DNA of 64,000 nt from Eonycteris spelaea (GCA_003508835.1 PUFA01000062.1:2022001-2086000), one strand, 5' to 3'; counted from the first letter of the stretch, positions 22,366-33,829 are shown. The notes: generated by a model from the sequence alone, not told the origin. A program made the numbers and translations.

Positions 22366-22415
22366 AAACATGTATTCTACACTAAACATGTATTCTACAT
22401 TAAACATGTATTCTA
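22366..22415 (+). repeat. 18-base tandem repeat, about 2.8 copies
   Basis: Unit AAACATGTATTCTACACT at 22366-22383, repeated with one change at 22384-22401, then a 14-base partial copy. A small local minisatellite. Confidence 0.92.
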
Positions 22416-23249
22416 GCATGTGGGAACATCTAGCTTATCATTAATCTGGACATAGAAAAATAGATGTGGTTAAAGCCATTAGGAGTAGGCATTGCTAGCT
22501 GCAGACCCAATAGTTCTTCTCTTAGATATCAGAGCCCTGATGTTCTGTAATGTTGGATATTCGTATGTTACACAGCTCTCTACCCAGCCCCAGGGGGTAA
22601 ATAATGAATCTGGCTATTACAATCTGGGTTCCTTCCAGCATAAGAAACAAGGGTTTGGGGAGGTGATCCCAAAAACTGCTTAGGAACAGTTTAAGAGATT
22701 AAAGAAAGTGTATGTAGAATACCAAGCTCTAAGCACTGATCATAGTAGACACTGATACATGATAGTTATCATAATTACTTGGTATAACTCCCTCTTGGTT
22801 TAACACGGAGAACTGGAAAGCCAGGTAGGATCTGAGGGACCTGTGTGCTAGAACTGATGGTTCCCTGATGTCTAATCATTCAGTGCTGCCCTCATTTTCA
22901 ACATGTGCTAGAATGTTCTGTACCTGGGGCCAATCAGCACATTTGAAACCCACAGCAACAATGTTTAATTCCTAGCAATGAAGAATCAGGGTGCCAAGGA
23001 AGGAGAAGGTTGATGGTAGGGCTGGACTTAATATGTACGTGATGGAGCAATTACATCTTTAGGTGTGTGAGGGGAGAAGCATGAGGATTCTGCTTGTGTA
23101 AGTAGGCTCACTGTGCTTAATGGAAATTTAAAAAAATAACTACATCTCTGGAAAGGGTGGAAAAAATGAGAAAGGATTTTGGTGGAGCAATAAAAATCCA
23201 TGGCATAGTGAGGAACTGTTCCAAAATCTTTTCTCACTTTCTCTCATGT
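22416..23249. other. unassigned intergenic DNA
   Basis: No gene or repeat supported. Confidence 0.5.
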
Positions 23250-23450
23250 AATGAAGTTTCAGCTCCAGCACAGGACTGCCAGCTGTACTATATTTCCCAG
23301 CATCCCTTGCAGCTTTGTATGGCCATGTGACCATGTTCTCATCAATGCAAGATGAATCCCCATAATCCACCTCTTTTGTTTAGAGGAAATTGCTGTCTTG
23401 GACTATTTCTTTTCCCCTTCCTAGGATCTGGACCTTCTCTTGACTCATAC
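23250..23450. repeat. interspersed repeat, family not named
   Basis: 'tttcccagcatcccttgcag' with 'ctttgtatggccatgtgacc' and 'atgttctcatcaatgcaaga' follows the opening of a mammalian repeat usually reading 'cagactcccttgcagctaggggtggccatgtgac...ctggccaatgagatg'. A related piece lies at 57600-57990. Confidence 0.4.
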
Positions 23451-24179
23451 AGAAGAGGGCTTTGACATTACAGAAGAGGGCTGATTTATTCTGAGTATTA
23501 TGATAGAAAAGCATGCCCTTTCCTAAGATAAAACCCAGAGGTTCAGGATGTCAAAGCAGAGTCAATACAAAAGAAAAGCTACTGATTACACATGCATATG
23601 AACATGCACGTACAAGTTAATGCAACATTTACATTTATTTCTTTCAACAAGCCAAACAGGGAAGGAATTGGTGTGGAGGAGAATGGGTGATGTACACAAC
23701 ATTATCAGTCTGGTCAGTCTTTCTCTGCCTCCTACACAGCTGACCCCCAGGTGATGTGTCAGTGACCTTGGCTAGCAAGATTTCTTTTTCTTGTCTCCGG
23801 GAGGAGGTCGGAAGCTCCTCCAAACTGCATGCTAAGTCTTCAAAACCTAGTTCAGCATTCTCCAAAGAGATGCATGAGATTAACGTTCTGTAGGCTGGGC
23901 TTTTATGCAACATCTTTGACTGGGTGGTTGGAAGTTATAGCCGGAGGAGTATTAGCTTAAATACTCCCCAGTGTCTCCATAGACTTTCTCTCCAATGCAA
24001 ACAAGCAGTTCATACTGCTTGCTTTTCAGGTATAAACATGTTTTCCATTGTTTTTTAAACTTTTCTCAAAAATGGCATACGTAATAACAAATTTTATTTT
24101 ATTATAAATATTATTTTGACATCTCTTAAGTTCAATATGCTTATAATTTGTCAAAGTGGGGAGTAAACACTGTCAAAAC
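23451..24179. other. unassigned intergenic DNA
   Basis: A direct repeat 'cagaagagggct' occurs at 23450-23461 and 23471-23482. Otherwise nothing is supported; the sequence becomes AT-rich after 24040. Confidence 0.5.
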
Positions 24180-24440
24180 AGGTTCCCGTTTGTGGGAAGG
24201 GTGAGTAAGGCGGCCTTTAAATATTTATATATACAAACTACACACATCAGAGAAACAGAGTCTGGGGGATGGACAAGCAATAAGATCTCTAAGTGACCAT
24301 TTGTAGCCCAGCTGTTCTCCACCTAACCTGGACTGCTTGCACTGTGACTGTGAAGAGCAGACTTCCTTCTTTCTTAAGCCACTGCATTTTTAAAATTCTT
24401 TGTTATAGCTGCTTACCCTTTACCTGGCAAATACACTGAA
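24180..24440 (+). repeat. LTR-like repeat, 3' end
   Basis: 'gcagacttccttctttctta' with 'agccactgcatttttaaaat' and 'tctttgttatagctgcttac' is the closing text of several MaLR-like LTRs ('aacttccttcttgtttaagccactg...ttgttacagcagctta'). The left boundary is unclear. Confidence 0.4.
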
Positions 24441-25319
24441 TGAGACAGGGTGAGCTGACAATCAACATTTGCAGAATAAATGAATGAATGTATGTGTGAA
24501 GTGCAAGAAAGACATATTTTCTCATGCTTCTAGAATAATGGAACATTCTGTATTGTTTTGTTTTACCTGTTTTGGAACCGTATGTCTCCAAAGAAGCTCC
24601 AACCTGAAGAGGGTCACACTGAGTTGTACTGTGCCTGGATGGGAGTGCTGGTTGCAGAGGGGGAGACAGCCCACCTTGGCATCATGCAGCTGCTGGTGGG
24701 CTGCTGAAAACTGAGGCAGGAAGTCTGGCTTCTGAGTGCTCTGGAGAATGAACACAAAAGGATTGCCAAACCCCCTCTGCCCCCACCCCAGTACAAATGC
24801 TCACGTATCAGAGATTTTGATTTGAAAAAATAAAGAACAGATGGCGAAAATGAAACTCTTTACAAATGTGAAGTCTCTATGCATATTACACTTTTGTGTG
24901 TGTGCAAACAACATTTATGCCACTTCTTATGGATAATGCTCATTTTGCCAGCTCCATTTATAGTTAATAATAATCAATAATCACAACTATTGACATTCTC
25001 TTCACTGCCACCTCCTACCATATGACCATTTATTGTCAACTTGAATATACAGATAAGAAAATTGTTTCAGAGAGCTACCAGATCAGTCTCAGAATAAAAA
25101 TAGTCTTTTCTTAACTGTAAGCACTTTGGTCAAACCACTGCAAGAAAAATATCGGAGTGATGGGTTTCTTGAAAGAACACATTGTTAAGATGAAGGAGGA
25201 CAGTGAACCAGTGGCCAGGTGGATATACCACTGAAAAGTGTTTACAAGTTCTAGATTCATTAGAGTCAGGCTATGTCTCAATGCTATCTTAGAATCAGAG
25301 ATCAAGTCAATCAGCCCCA
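24441..25319. other. unassigned intergenic DNA
   Basis: No gene supported. Overlapping open frames around 24,484-24,796 on both strands are unrecognisable. Confidence 0.5.
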
Positions 25320-25560
25320 CTACCGTGCATGATAAAGTGGCTAACTGTCGACCACCTTAGCTGGAGAAGGCACAGGCTACCTTTTGGAAAGATAGTCTAG
25401 AGGCAGAGATTCTACTCATCTGTTCTAAAACACGGACGGGTAGTAATTCTACATTGTAAATTTCTGTCGTCCTTAAGCCACTACAACGTTAGGCTTCTTT
25501 GTTTCAGCAGCCTAGCTTTTATCTTAACAAATACACTCACCAAGGCAGGTTAAGTTCTCA
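25320..25560 (+). repeat. LTR-like repeat, 3' end
   Basis: 'ttctgtcgtccttaagccac', 'tacaacgttaggcttctttg' and 'tttcagcagcctagctttta' form an LTR-type closing block ('taagccactgagatgttggggttgtttgttactgcagcatagcc'). Weak. Confidence 0.32.
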
Positions 25561-25764
25561 GGCAAATATGTGTTGAAGCGTGCACGCATGCAAGCTTAGT
25601 TCCTAGTGAATTTACTGGTGTCATCAGGGCATCGAAGAGGGTGAGGTATCAGAGAGGATATTTCTGGAATTGCAGGTGGAAAGGAAGGTAAAAAAGGCCT
25701 ATGACCTGGGACTAGGAGAGAGAGAGCTGGGGTCTGTCTCTTCCCAGGAACAGCGTTTGCAGCT

Positions 25765-26015
25765 CTAGTAATAACAACGCTAACTGACACGCACGTAGCA
25801 GTTACTGTGATTAGGGACCATTCTAGCTTGCACATGTGTTAAATTATATCATCCTCATGAGAATCTTTGAAATTGGTATTCTCCCCAATTTGTAGATAAT
25901 GAACGCAAGTTATAGAGAGGTTAAGTCAATTGCCCAAGGTCATACAGCAATAAGCGGTGGAGCTATGATCCCAACCCAGATGCTAGGTAGGCTCTTACCT
26001 ATTCTGCTATAATGC
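25765..26015 (-). repeat. MIR SINE, antisense, nearly complete
   Basis: 'gttaaattatatcatcctca', 'ttctccccaatttgtagata', 'gttatagagaggttaagtca', 'attgcccaaggtcatacagc' and 'ggtggagctatgatcccaac' follow the MIR antisense order clearly. Confidence 0.85.
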
Positions 26016-26629
26016 CAAGGCCCAAGGGGCAGGTATGGATCTAAATGCAACCACTGCTCTGCCTTGGCATGGGACTATGCTATGCAAAGGAAAGGACACT
26101 TTTTTCTAGTCTCAGATAGGTGAAGTACAGACTGGCAGCCATGTGCGCACTGCCTCTCATTAGTCCAGGCTTTACTGAGGGCGACCTGCTGGTGTGTGAC
26201 ATCTGCTGGTGTGCATACTGGTACAGCTACAACGCTGATAACTGTTACTCCCACTCCTACTAATTATGGCTTTTGTGTTCTCTAGTCATCCACTTCCCTT
26301 CACATGACCAGCTCAGCAGAAAGAAACTACAATGAGCAGGAGCCCAGGGCTGCGGGTTGGCCACCTGCCAGCGCCCCTGGGCGGAAAGGGCAGAACTCTG
26401 TGCCACCTGCCATACCACATGTGGCAGGAACAGGGCAGCTCTTTTGGAATGGTTGTGGGTACTCAGCGCAAAATCAGGAGCCACACCCAAAGTTTAAAGC
26501 TCCACCGCAGGTTTTTGTTGGGGAAAAAAAAAAATGAAGCATATCTTCTGACTGTTTTACTTTTGAAAACAAGTAGCAAGAAATTAAAATTTAATCTACC
26601 AACAGTGAAGTGTTCACTGTAGTTTTATG
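26016..26629. other. unassigned intergenic DNA
   Basis: No gene supported. A short near-tandem 'ctgctggtgtg' appears twice at 26,187-26,214. The 26,300-26,500 part is GC-richer, with two overlapping open frames that are not recognisable. Confidence 0.5.
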
Positions 26630-26765
26630 CCAGAGGCAGGTATGGAGTCGGAAGACAGGCCAGTCATAGCTCTGTCACCTCCTCCTACATGAACTGGGTA
26701 AATTGCCTCAGCTCTCTGGATCTCACTATGCTCATCTGTGACATAATAAGAAATATATTTGGTCT
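26630..26765 (+). repeat. MIR SINE fragment
   Basis: 'gtcatagctctgtcacctcc', 'gggtaaattgcctcagctct' and 'ctcactatgctcatctgtga' match the MIR core in sense order. Confidence 0.5.
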
Positions 26766-26770
26766 CTGTT

Positions 26771-26795
26771 CCTGGCTCCTGACACAGAGCTCCTA
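26771..26795 (+). repeat. 25-base direct repeat, copy 1
   Basis: Matches 26852-26876 at 24 of 25 positions, offset 81 bases. The shared core is TCCTGACACAGAGCTCCTA. The second copy belongs to the LTR that follows, so the first is probably a duplicated LTR piece. A third decayed 'acacagagctc' lies near 26,922. Confidence 0.93.
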
Positions 26796-26849
26796 TCACC
26801 TGAGCTATAGGGTACTAGGAGCATCTTATGTTCTAATATTTGGTTTTTG

Positions 26850-27590
26850 ACCCTGGTTCCTGACACAGAGCTCCTAAATTCTTTGTCATTTCCTGAGTAA
26901 TGCATGTGATGGGTGTGTCTTACACAGAGCTCTTGGTGGGTTCCTTCCTGGATAGCTTTAGGATAGTCACCAGAAAGACCAAGCCATGATTAGGAACTTA
27001 GAATTTTCAGTCTCACTTGCTAACTCCATGGAGGGAGGAGAGGCTGGAGATTGAGTTAATAAATCATACCTATGTGATGGAGCCTCCATAAAAATCCATA
27101 ACATATGGGCTCCAGAGAGCTTCTGAGTTGGTAAACACATCAATGTGCTGGGGGTGTACCCCAACTCCACAGGAACATATGCTCTTATGCTCAAGATCCT
27201 TCCAGACCTCACCTATGTACCTCTTTATCTGTTTGTTCATCTGTTTATTACATCCTTCATAATAAACCAGTAAACATAAGTAAGTGTTTCCCCAAGTTCT
27301 GTGAGCCATAATAGCAAATTATTAAACCTGAGGTGGGGGTTGTGGGCAACCCCAATTTGTAGCCAAGTGAGGCAGAAGTGTGGGTAACCTGGAGACTCAC
27401 TATTTGTGGCTGGTGTCTGAAGTGGGAGGCAGTCTTGTGTGACTGAGTCCTTAACTTGTGGAGTCTGCCCTGACTCTGGGTAGTTAGTGTTAGAATTGAG
27501 TTGGTCCAGAGAGGTGAAGAATTGGTTGGTGTGGGGGAAAATCTCTACCTATTTGATAGCAGAAGTGTTGTAAATGGAGTAAGAAAGATA
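26850..27590 (+). repeat. retroviral-type solo LTR, ancient
   Basis: In order: 'ttcctgacacagagctccta', 'gaccaagccatgattaggaa', 'tgatggagcctccataaaaa', 'tccagagagcttctgagttg', 'ccttcataataaaccagtaa', 'ttccccaagttctgtgagcc', 'agtgggaggcagtcttgtgt' and 'gttagaattgagttgg', ending near 'gaattggttggtgtggggg'. This is a recognisable mammalian endogenous retrovirus LTR with an AATAAA signal at about 27261. The subfamily name is not certain. No internal viral genes are seen. Confidence 0.68.
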
Positions 27591-27789
27591 TTTTTTTACC
27601 ATCAATATGGGAAGTTAAAGAAAGCTGTCTACCCGAGACAGAGAAACAAATGAGAATATGTGTGAAAGTGCCTGGAATGATGCCTGGTACAGAGGAGGTG
27701 CTCAAGAAAGGTTTTCTAAACTAAAAAGATGGGTAGACTGGAGGATTAAGAAAGAAAGGAAAACTAGCATTGATTTCAGTCGGGCGTTT

Positions 27790-28180
27790 TTTCATAAGGT
27801 TATCTCTATTGTGTTTATCCAGGTGGGGGCCGATATACCCCAAGTGTCCTTATAAGCGGGAAACAGTAGAGTTAGGGTCAAAGAGAGAAGTTGCAAGGAC
27901 AGAAGCAGAGGTCAGAGAAGAGAGACGACTTTCTAATGCTGACTTTGAGGTGGACGAAGGGGGCTGTGACCCAAGGAAAGGGGTCAGACTCTAGATTAAA
28001 AAAAAAAAAAAAAGGTAAGGAAATGGGTCTCCCTTAGAGCTTTCAGAAGGAACCAGCCCTGCTGACACCTTGACTTTAGCTCAGTGAGATGGACTTCAGA
28101 CGTCTGACCTCCAGAACTGTAAGAACATAACTTAGTGCTGTTCATGGCAATTCCTGACAGCAGCAACAGGAAACTAATAT
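27790..28180 (+). repeat. LTR, MaLR/MLT1-like, 3' part
   Basis: 'gttatctctattgtgtttat', 'agtgtccttataagcgggaa' and 'gacagaagcagaggtcagag', then 'agaaggaaccagccctgctg', 'acaccttgactttagctcag' and 'tccagaactgtaagaacata', ending 'caggaaactaatata'. An A-run of 16 (27998-28013) interrupts it. Related to the LTR at 17810-18269. Confidence 0.7.
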
Positions 28181-28294
28181 ACAACTAATACTAATACACC
28201 CCTGTGTATTTTTACCTCCAGGCTTGATGCTGCTAGGCCTCAGTCAGGATGACAAAATTAATAATAGCCACTTGCACCGTGCTTAAAGACTTGC

Positions 28295-28390
28295 AAAGAG
28301 AATCAATAACACCCGAGCATTTATTCTATGCCAGGTGTCATGTAAGCACTCTGCATCCATTGATCTCCACAAATATCCTAGCACTTGTCT
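28295..28390 (-). repeat. MIR SINE fragment, antisense
   Basis: 'gagcatttattctatgccag' with 'gtgtcatgtaagcactctgc' follows the MIR-antisense opening ('actatgtgccaggcactgttctaagcgc'). Confidence 0.5.
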
Positions 28391-28489
28391 ATAGACACAC
28401 TGAGCCAAGGTTTAAACCCGCATATGTCTAACCTCACAACCCATACTCTCAACCAGAACTCCCAACTACCTCTTTGCTGTATAGTACAC

Positions 28490-28660
28490 ATTCAATACTT
28501 CATTTGATCCTCACGTAAAGCCTTTAAAGCGGGTGTTTTAAAAAAAATTATCTTATTTGTAGGTGAGGAAACCAAGGCTCAAGGAATTTAAGTGATTTTA
28601 CCAAGATCATTCATCCAGTAAGAGTCAAAGCCAGCCCTCAGGTGGATCAAATGCTTTCTT
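28490..28660 (-). repeat. MIR SINE fragment, antisense
   Basis: 'ttcatttgatcctcacgtaa', 'taggtgaggaaaccaaggct' and 'caaggaatttaagtgatttt' are MIR-antisense landmarks. It may be a second copy or the continuation of the fragment at 28295. Confidence 0.55.
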
Positions 28661-29355
28661 CTCTCTGACCCATTCATGAGAAAGAATTGGTCCTCCCTTG
28701 AGTCCCACAGGACGTTGTAAAGACCTCTACCACCACAATGCCCCCCAGTTGTGTATGTTTGCAGTGTGAGCCTTTAGAATGCCAATCCCTTACAGTCCAG
28801 TCTTTTTATGCTGTCATGATTACAGAAGCTCAAGCAGCCAAAAACATCCGTACATCTATGAGCCATACAAATTGGAAATCTTTATTTTTTAAGTTATCTC
28901 TAAGAAATAAGGGGGAGAAGATCCAGTTAAAAATCTCCAGTTATACTTTTATATCCCCTCTTCCATTTTCCCCAATTCTCTTACCTCATAGCCTCAGAGC
29001 CTCTCATTCATCACCCAACCTCCTATTCTCTCCCCTCCCCAACCCCAAGAGGCATTTTCCTTTCACTTCTCATCTCCTCTCTCTCTGAATTCCTTATTTT
29101 AGATCTTCTTAGCCTCTACTCCAAGTCTTTCATCTCTTCCTATGAGCTACTTTGTTCCTGCATCACATTCTTCTGCTTCACCTCAGAAAGTGTTTCATAC
29201 CCAAGGAAGCCCACTGGCCATTAGCCCAAGAAAGCAGTCTCTCCATCTACATACAGTAGGGTTTGGGGGTCAGCAAGGGACAGTCTGGACACATAGTCAC
29301 TCGGTAATCTTATACCTTGTTGTACTCGTAATGGCAGTAAGCCATTTTGGAAGTA
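28661..29355. other. unassigned intergenic DNA
   Basis: Pyrimidine-rich from 28,950 to 29,100. No gene supported; the 116-codon frame at 28738-29088 has no recognisable domain. Confidence 0.5.
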
Positions 29356-29359
29356 CCAC

Positions 29360-29490
29360 TTTCATTCCAGATGCTGTTCTGATCGGCTTATTGATGCTAT
29401 TTCTAATCTTCCCAACAACCCTCAGAAGTAGATATTTCATTTGAGGAAACCAACTCAGAGATTCTGTGGTGTACCCAAGGTTCCACAGGA
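29360..29490 (-). repeat. MIR SINE fragment, antisense
   Basis: 'ccagatgctgttctgatcgg' leads to 'taatcttcccaacaaccctc', 'agaagtagatatttcatttg' and 'aggaaaccaactcagagatt', the MIR antisense order. Confidence 0.5.
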
Positions 29491-29529
29491 CGCACCCCAA
29501 AGCCCTCTTCCTTTGCCCCATCCCACACT

Positions 29530-29646
29530 ACCTTTCACCAAGTCTTCCAACTAAACTATGGGTTCCTCAAGGCCTGGTATCATGTCTTATTTATCATTTT
29601 ATTCCCAAAGCCTATACGGAGCTGGGCACATAAAAAATATTTGAAC
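29530..29646 (+). repeat. L2 LINE 3' end
   Basis: 'actatgggttcctcaaggcc', 'tggtatcatgtcttatttat', 'cattttattcccaaagccta' and 'gctgggcacataaaaaatat' follow the L2 3' terminus order ('gagctccttgagggcagggac...tatccccagcgcctagcacagtgcctggcaca'). Confidence 0.55.
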
Positions 29647-30184
29647 AAAACGCAATCCTCTTGTTGCACCTTCAGTGCAACTCTGAAAGAAGTCACCCTT
29701 GGTAGCATCCCCCACCCCCTCACCTACGAGAGCAGTGATGTTCCTTGCCCTTGCCCTCCATTACTGAAGCCATGCTGTTCGCAAACCATTTGGGTTCTCA
29801 GAGTCCCGGAGCATAAGGTTGGGTGAACTGTTTTGCATACACCTAGTCCAAACCTCTTATTTTATTCATGTGGAAAATGCACCCAGGGAAGTTGCTCATT
29901 TCGTTAATGACCTTGTCCAGTGCTTTTTCCATTATATTACATGGTTTCTCCTTGCTGAAGGGTAGTTGCAAATATAAAACCGGAATTTGGCACTGGCATT
30001 CCTCAGGTGGTTTTCTAGGTGCCAGCCTAGACTATTCCCAGCAAGCTGTATAGCAAACAGGTTATCTCTTTACATGATTTTCCAGGAAGTTTTTTGCTCT
30101 ATCGCTGGACTCAGAATAGGTTGAATCAGAGTTCTCCTTAAATTCTGGAAAGCCATTTGAACACCTAATGGTTTTATTTTCTCA
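29647..30184. other. unassigned intergenic DNA
   Basis: No gene or repeat supported. Confidence 0.5.
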
Positions 30185-30375
30185 CCAAAAAAAGGTCATG
30201 GGGATAGGGAGCATAGCATAGGGAATGCAGTTAGCATTAATATATTGGCTAAGTGAAAAACCAGAGGAGAGAAGGAGCCATTAGGGGGATCATTTTATAA
30301 ACTATAATAATGTCTAACTGATGTATCGTATACTTGAAACTAATTAATATAAATAAATTAATTGATTTTAAAAAA
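30185..30375 (+). repeat. L1 LINE 3' end
   Basis: 'ggggatagggagcatagcat' with 'agggaatgcagttagcatta', 'aataatgtctaactgatgta' and 'cgtatacttgaaactaatta' matches L1 3'-UTR text shared by many non-primate placentals ('acagcatagggaatatagtc...gtacacctgaaactaatata'). It ends in a short A run at about 30369. Confidence 0.6.
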
Positions 30376-30784
30376 AGGAGCACTGACCCAAGGGAAGACA
30401 AGGAGATTGGGGTTCTAGTCCTGACTGACATTTAGTCTTCAGCAATTTCCCAAACATCTGACAGCCAATCTTGACCCAAGGACTCCCTGGTGGCCTTTCA
30501 TAGACTTCATGGCAATCCAGGATATTTCTACCTAAGCCTCTTTTTCTCTCTCCTTTATTCATGGTCTGATGACTCTCCTATCTTGCATGGAACCCTCTCT
30601 ATTTTACATCGGGTGCTTCCCTTGATAAAATCCTTGTGCATTTAATCCTATTTTGGAGTCTGCTTCTTGGAAGACCCCGATTAACATAAGGTTCCAGCTT
30701 ACCTTTCCAAAGACATTTCTTCATTATTCAACTTGGTTTCATTAGAGTCCCTCAATCATGCCTCTATCCCCTTTCCAGATCCAG
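30376..30784. other. unassigned intergenic DNA
   Basis: Nothing supported, apart from 'gacccaaggactccctggtg' text without a recognised family. Confidence 0.5.
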
Positions 30785-30880
30785 AATTTACTTTCATTTA
30801 ACCAATATTTACAGACTGCCCATCCTGTTCCAGGGACTGTGCTTGGTGCTGGTGGTGAGAGAGACGGACAAGCCAGATTT
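30785..30880 (-). repeat. L2 LINE 3' end, antisense
   Basis: 'ttaaccaatatttacagact', 'ttccagggactgtgcttggt' and 'gctggtggtgagagagacgg' match L2 antisense 'caaatatttattgagc...caggcactgtgctaggtgctgggga'. Confidence 0.45.
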
Positions 30881-30989
30881 GGTCTCTTGAAGGTTAATTT
30901 CTGCAGCAGTGTTCCTCTGCCTTTATCTCTCCTGATCAAAATCCTACTCCTTCAACCCCAACCATTTCCTTCTCTCCCTCTCTGAACTA

Positions 30990-31315
30990 CTATCCGCCTG
31001 GCCTAATCACCCCAAAGCCAGGTACCAGACAACTATGGGCAGCCCCCTTTCCCCAAAGCCTCCTGAAATCCTTCAAACTAGCCAGTTCCTAAGATAGCTT
31101 ATTTACCCTCAGCCATTCATTATGGCAGAAACCACAATAAAGACTCCTGCACACAGTTCCCCCATCTCTCTCTCTGCCTCTTGACCCACTCTGGTGCTTC
31201 CCCGTGTGGCCCCAGCCTCCACGGCATAGTGTGCCCTCTCCTCTTGAGAACTGTCACGAATTATCTTTCCAATGGCCATCAACTCTTGATCTGTTAGCCT
31301 TACCATACCTCAGAT
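30990..31315 (+). repeat. retroviral-type LTR, ancient
   Basis: 'aaactagccagttcctaaga', 'tagcttatttaccctcagcc', 'accacaataaagactcctgc', 'ctctgcctcttgacccactc', 'tggtgcttccccgtgtggcc' and 'caatggccatcaactcttga' are in the order of an endogenous retrovirus LTR that I recognise by text, with an AATAAA polyadenylation signal at about 31136. The family name is not certain. Solo; no viral genes. Confidence 0.58.
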
Positions 31316-31579
31316 TTTCTGTTACTACACTATATTTTAAAGCAATAAGGGAGGTACCAGACTATTTTTCCAGGGGGAGGTTGAATGGGAATATTTGAGT
31401 AATGTCATTTTATATTTGGTAAAAATATCCAATTGTTCTGGAACTTCAAATAAAGTAAAATCTGACTCCATTTTCCTGGCAGGTGGAAATCTCCAGAATC
31501 TGCAGTGATTTTCCACCAGAGTTAGCAGTGGAGGAAATACGTGAGGCGGGGAGAAGAGAGACTATTATGTTTGTGTGAA
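31316..31579. other. unassigned intergenic DNA
   Basis: No feature supported. Confidence 0.5.
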
Positions 31580-31880
31580 TGGACCTATATTCATTAGGAT
31601 AGGACTAGGTCGTTGTAACAAAGGAGAGCAACAATTAACCGGGAGTTTAAAGAGGATAGAAATGTACCCTTTTCCCATAGAACAGTGTGAGGTGAGTATC
31701 TGAGGTTGTTAGAAGCTCTGCTCCATACAATCATTCAGGGCTTTGACCCAAATGGTCAAGGTTGGGCCTCCACTGGGTCTAGCCAGGGAAAAAGCATGGA
31801 GTGACTCAGTGTCTGAGCCAGTAGCCCAGAGAGGCCCATTTAGTGTTCTCTCATAGTCTATTGGTGAGAACACATGACCA
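31580..31880. repeat. interspersed repeat, family not named
   Basis: 'tcattaggataggactaggt' with 'cgttgtaacaaaggagagca' opens a repeat seen in related form at 33830-34080, 44280-44520 and 54480-54800. Its interior is 'agctctgctccatacaatca'. An AP-1 heptamer TGACTCA lies at 31802-31808. Confidence 0.35.
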
Positions 31881-32024
31881 TACCTAACTGCAGTTAAGCT
31901 GGAAAATAGAGAGGGACTGAGCAGTCATGTGTCCATCTACCATTTTATTACCGTGGAAGGAGAGAGAACTGATTTGTGGGGAGAGTGGCCGATTCTGCCT
32001 CAGAACCATAGACTGGAAAAGCTT

Positions 32025-32165
32025 GAGAAATACAGCCTTGCAGGCACCTTGTGAGGTGTTATTATTTTCCTTTGATAGCTGGGGACACGAGCTCAGAGTG
32101 GTAAAATAATTAATTAGCCCAAGGTCACAACCTAGTTTAAAGTGAAACTGGAATTTCAAGTTAGG
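32025..32165 (-). repeat. MIR SINE fragment, antisense
   Basis: 'gtgaggtgttattattttcc', 'ctggggacacgagctcagag', 'aattagcccaaggtcacaac' and 'gtgaaactggaatttcaag' keep the MIR antisense order. Confidence 0.55.
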
Positions 32166-32189
32166 TCTACAGGATTTTAAAAGTGTTTT

Positions 32190-32750
32190 TTTTTTTCCTT
32201 CTTTTTCTCTCTTTCTCTCTCTCTTTTTTTTTAGTTTATCGGGTATAATTGACAAATAAAATTATAAATATATTTAACGTATAAAACACGAAGATTTGAC
32301 ATACGTATATATTGTGAAAGAATTCTCTCCATCGAATTAATTGACACATTCATCAGCTCATCTCTTTATCTTTTTTTTTCTTGGCAAAAACATTGACGTT
32401 CTACACTTAGCGTATTTCAATTATACAGCGCAGTGTGGTCAGCCATCGTGACCATGTTATTCATTGGGTCCTCAGACCTTACTCAACCTACAGCTGACAG
32501 TTTGTGCCCATTTTTCCCCAGCTCTCTGTTTCCCCCACGCCCAAGCCCCTGGCAACTGCTCTGCATTCTGTGTCTAATAAGTTTGCCATTTTTTTCTTTT
32601 TCCTTTTTTAGAGTTCACATAAAGAAATGATGGATACAATGTGATATTTACCTTTCTCTGTCTAGTTTATTTCACTTAGCATGATGTTCTCCAGGTTCAT
32701 CCACGTTGTCACAAATGACAGAATTTTCTTCTTTTTCTTAAATAGTACAC
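32190..32750 (-). repeat. L1 LINE 3' end, antisense
   Basis: A T-rich tract (32188-32233) is the reverse of the poly-A tail. It is followed by 'tttatcgggtataattgaca', 'ttgacatacgtatatattgt', 'cggtcagccatcg'-like text, 'cccaagcccctggcaactgc', 'tctgtctagtttatttcact', 'tagcatgatgttctccaggt' and 'tcatccacgttgtcacaaat'. It is the least decayed L1 in the window and lacks the upstream coding part, so it is 5'-truncated. Confidence 0.82.
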
Positions 32751-33829
32751 TTTCCTTTCCTTTCTATCCTTACTAATATTCTCCGGTTTAAAAATTTCTT
32801 GTCTCTTTCAGTTTGAGTGACCTTTTTATTTTAGTCTCCCTTTTCTTTCCTAAGCCTACCATTTACAAAATGTATCTGTGTTGATTCTTTTTCAGTTTGC
32901 ACGTCCCTTATTTAACTGCTAGCATGTTCATTTTTCTTGTATGTGGGCACCCTTCTTTCATATCTAAATTACCATAATTCAAACATTATTTTATTGTTCT
33001 ATTCACTATATTATTGTCTTTGTCGTTTTTTCTAACCTCATCTTTTTCACTACTCATTTCTGTGAAAATAGAAATATCCTTGGTCTGAGTGAGCCTATCT
33101 CAATTTCACTTGATCAATAAAGCCCATGAAATTTTAACAAAAAATTATTTTAACTTTCCAAGGTATGTTTGTATATTAAATATCAAGTCATTTTATTAAG
33201 CTTGAATTATAGTATTCATTCTCTTTGAGTTCAGTGTACAAAACAAAATGTCACGGCGTAAGGTCACTAAAATCATACAGTGGGTTCCTGGGAACAACTA
33301 GATTCTAAGAAACGACATCATTGCTCACAAGAGAGAAAGGTAAGAAAGGTCAACTGGAAAGCATAGGAGCCAACTGATAAGCAGCAAGTTTATCTCCTGG
33401 TTTTTACTATGTAACCTCTCAATAAACTTGAGCTTCAGTCTAGGGCAGCATTTATATAATTTAATTAATTAGATTATTAAAGGGAAAATTAGATTTCAAA
33501 TTTATTAATGTCAAGATAATATTTTAAATAATAAGAGAAAATTTAAATTATTTTCCTGTTGTAAGTAGATCTATGCAGACATTGTCCTAAAACTTTGATA
33601 GTTTATGTATCAAAAAAAAAAAAAAGAAGAAATTGAATGCTATTTAATCCCCCTGATATAGGAAATATTTCCTGATATCTTTTATGTTCTAGTGGTCATA
33701 GGATATGGATTATGTTTCTCATTTAAAACAATAAAGAAAAGTAACAAACAGTTATAATGAAGCATCAATTATTCCTAATATTAATTATTCCTCGGATATG
33801 GATGAGCTCTTTGGCCATGGGCAGTGTGA
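32751..33829. other. unassigned AT-rich intergenic DNA
   Basis: No gene supported. A-run at 33611-33623. 33,450-33,560 is more than usually AT-rich. Confidence 0.5.

Noticed and set aside
22366..22415. Regular short repeats considered as a CRISPR-like array
   Set aside because: No spacers; simple tandem units in a mammalian genome.
31884..32255. 123-codon minus-strand frame with a Lys/Arg-rich start
   Set aside because: The basic start is the translated T-rich L1 tail (reverse strand), and the rest crosses a MIR.
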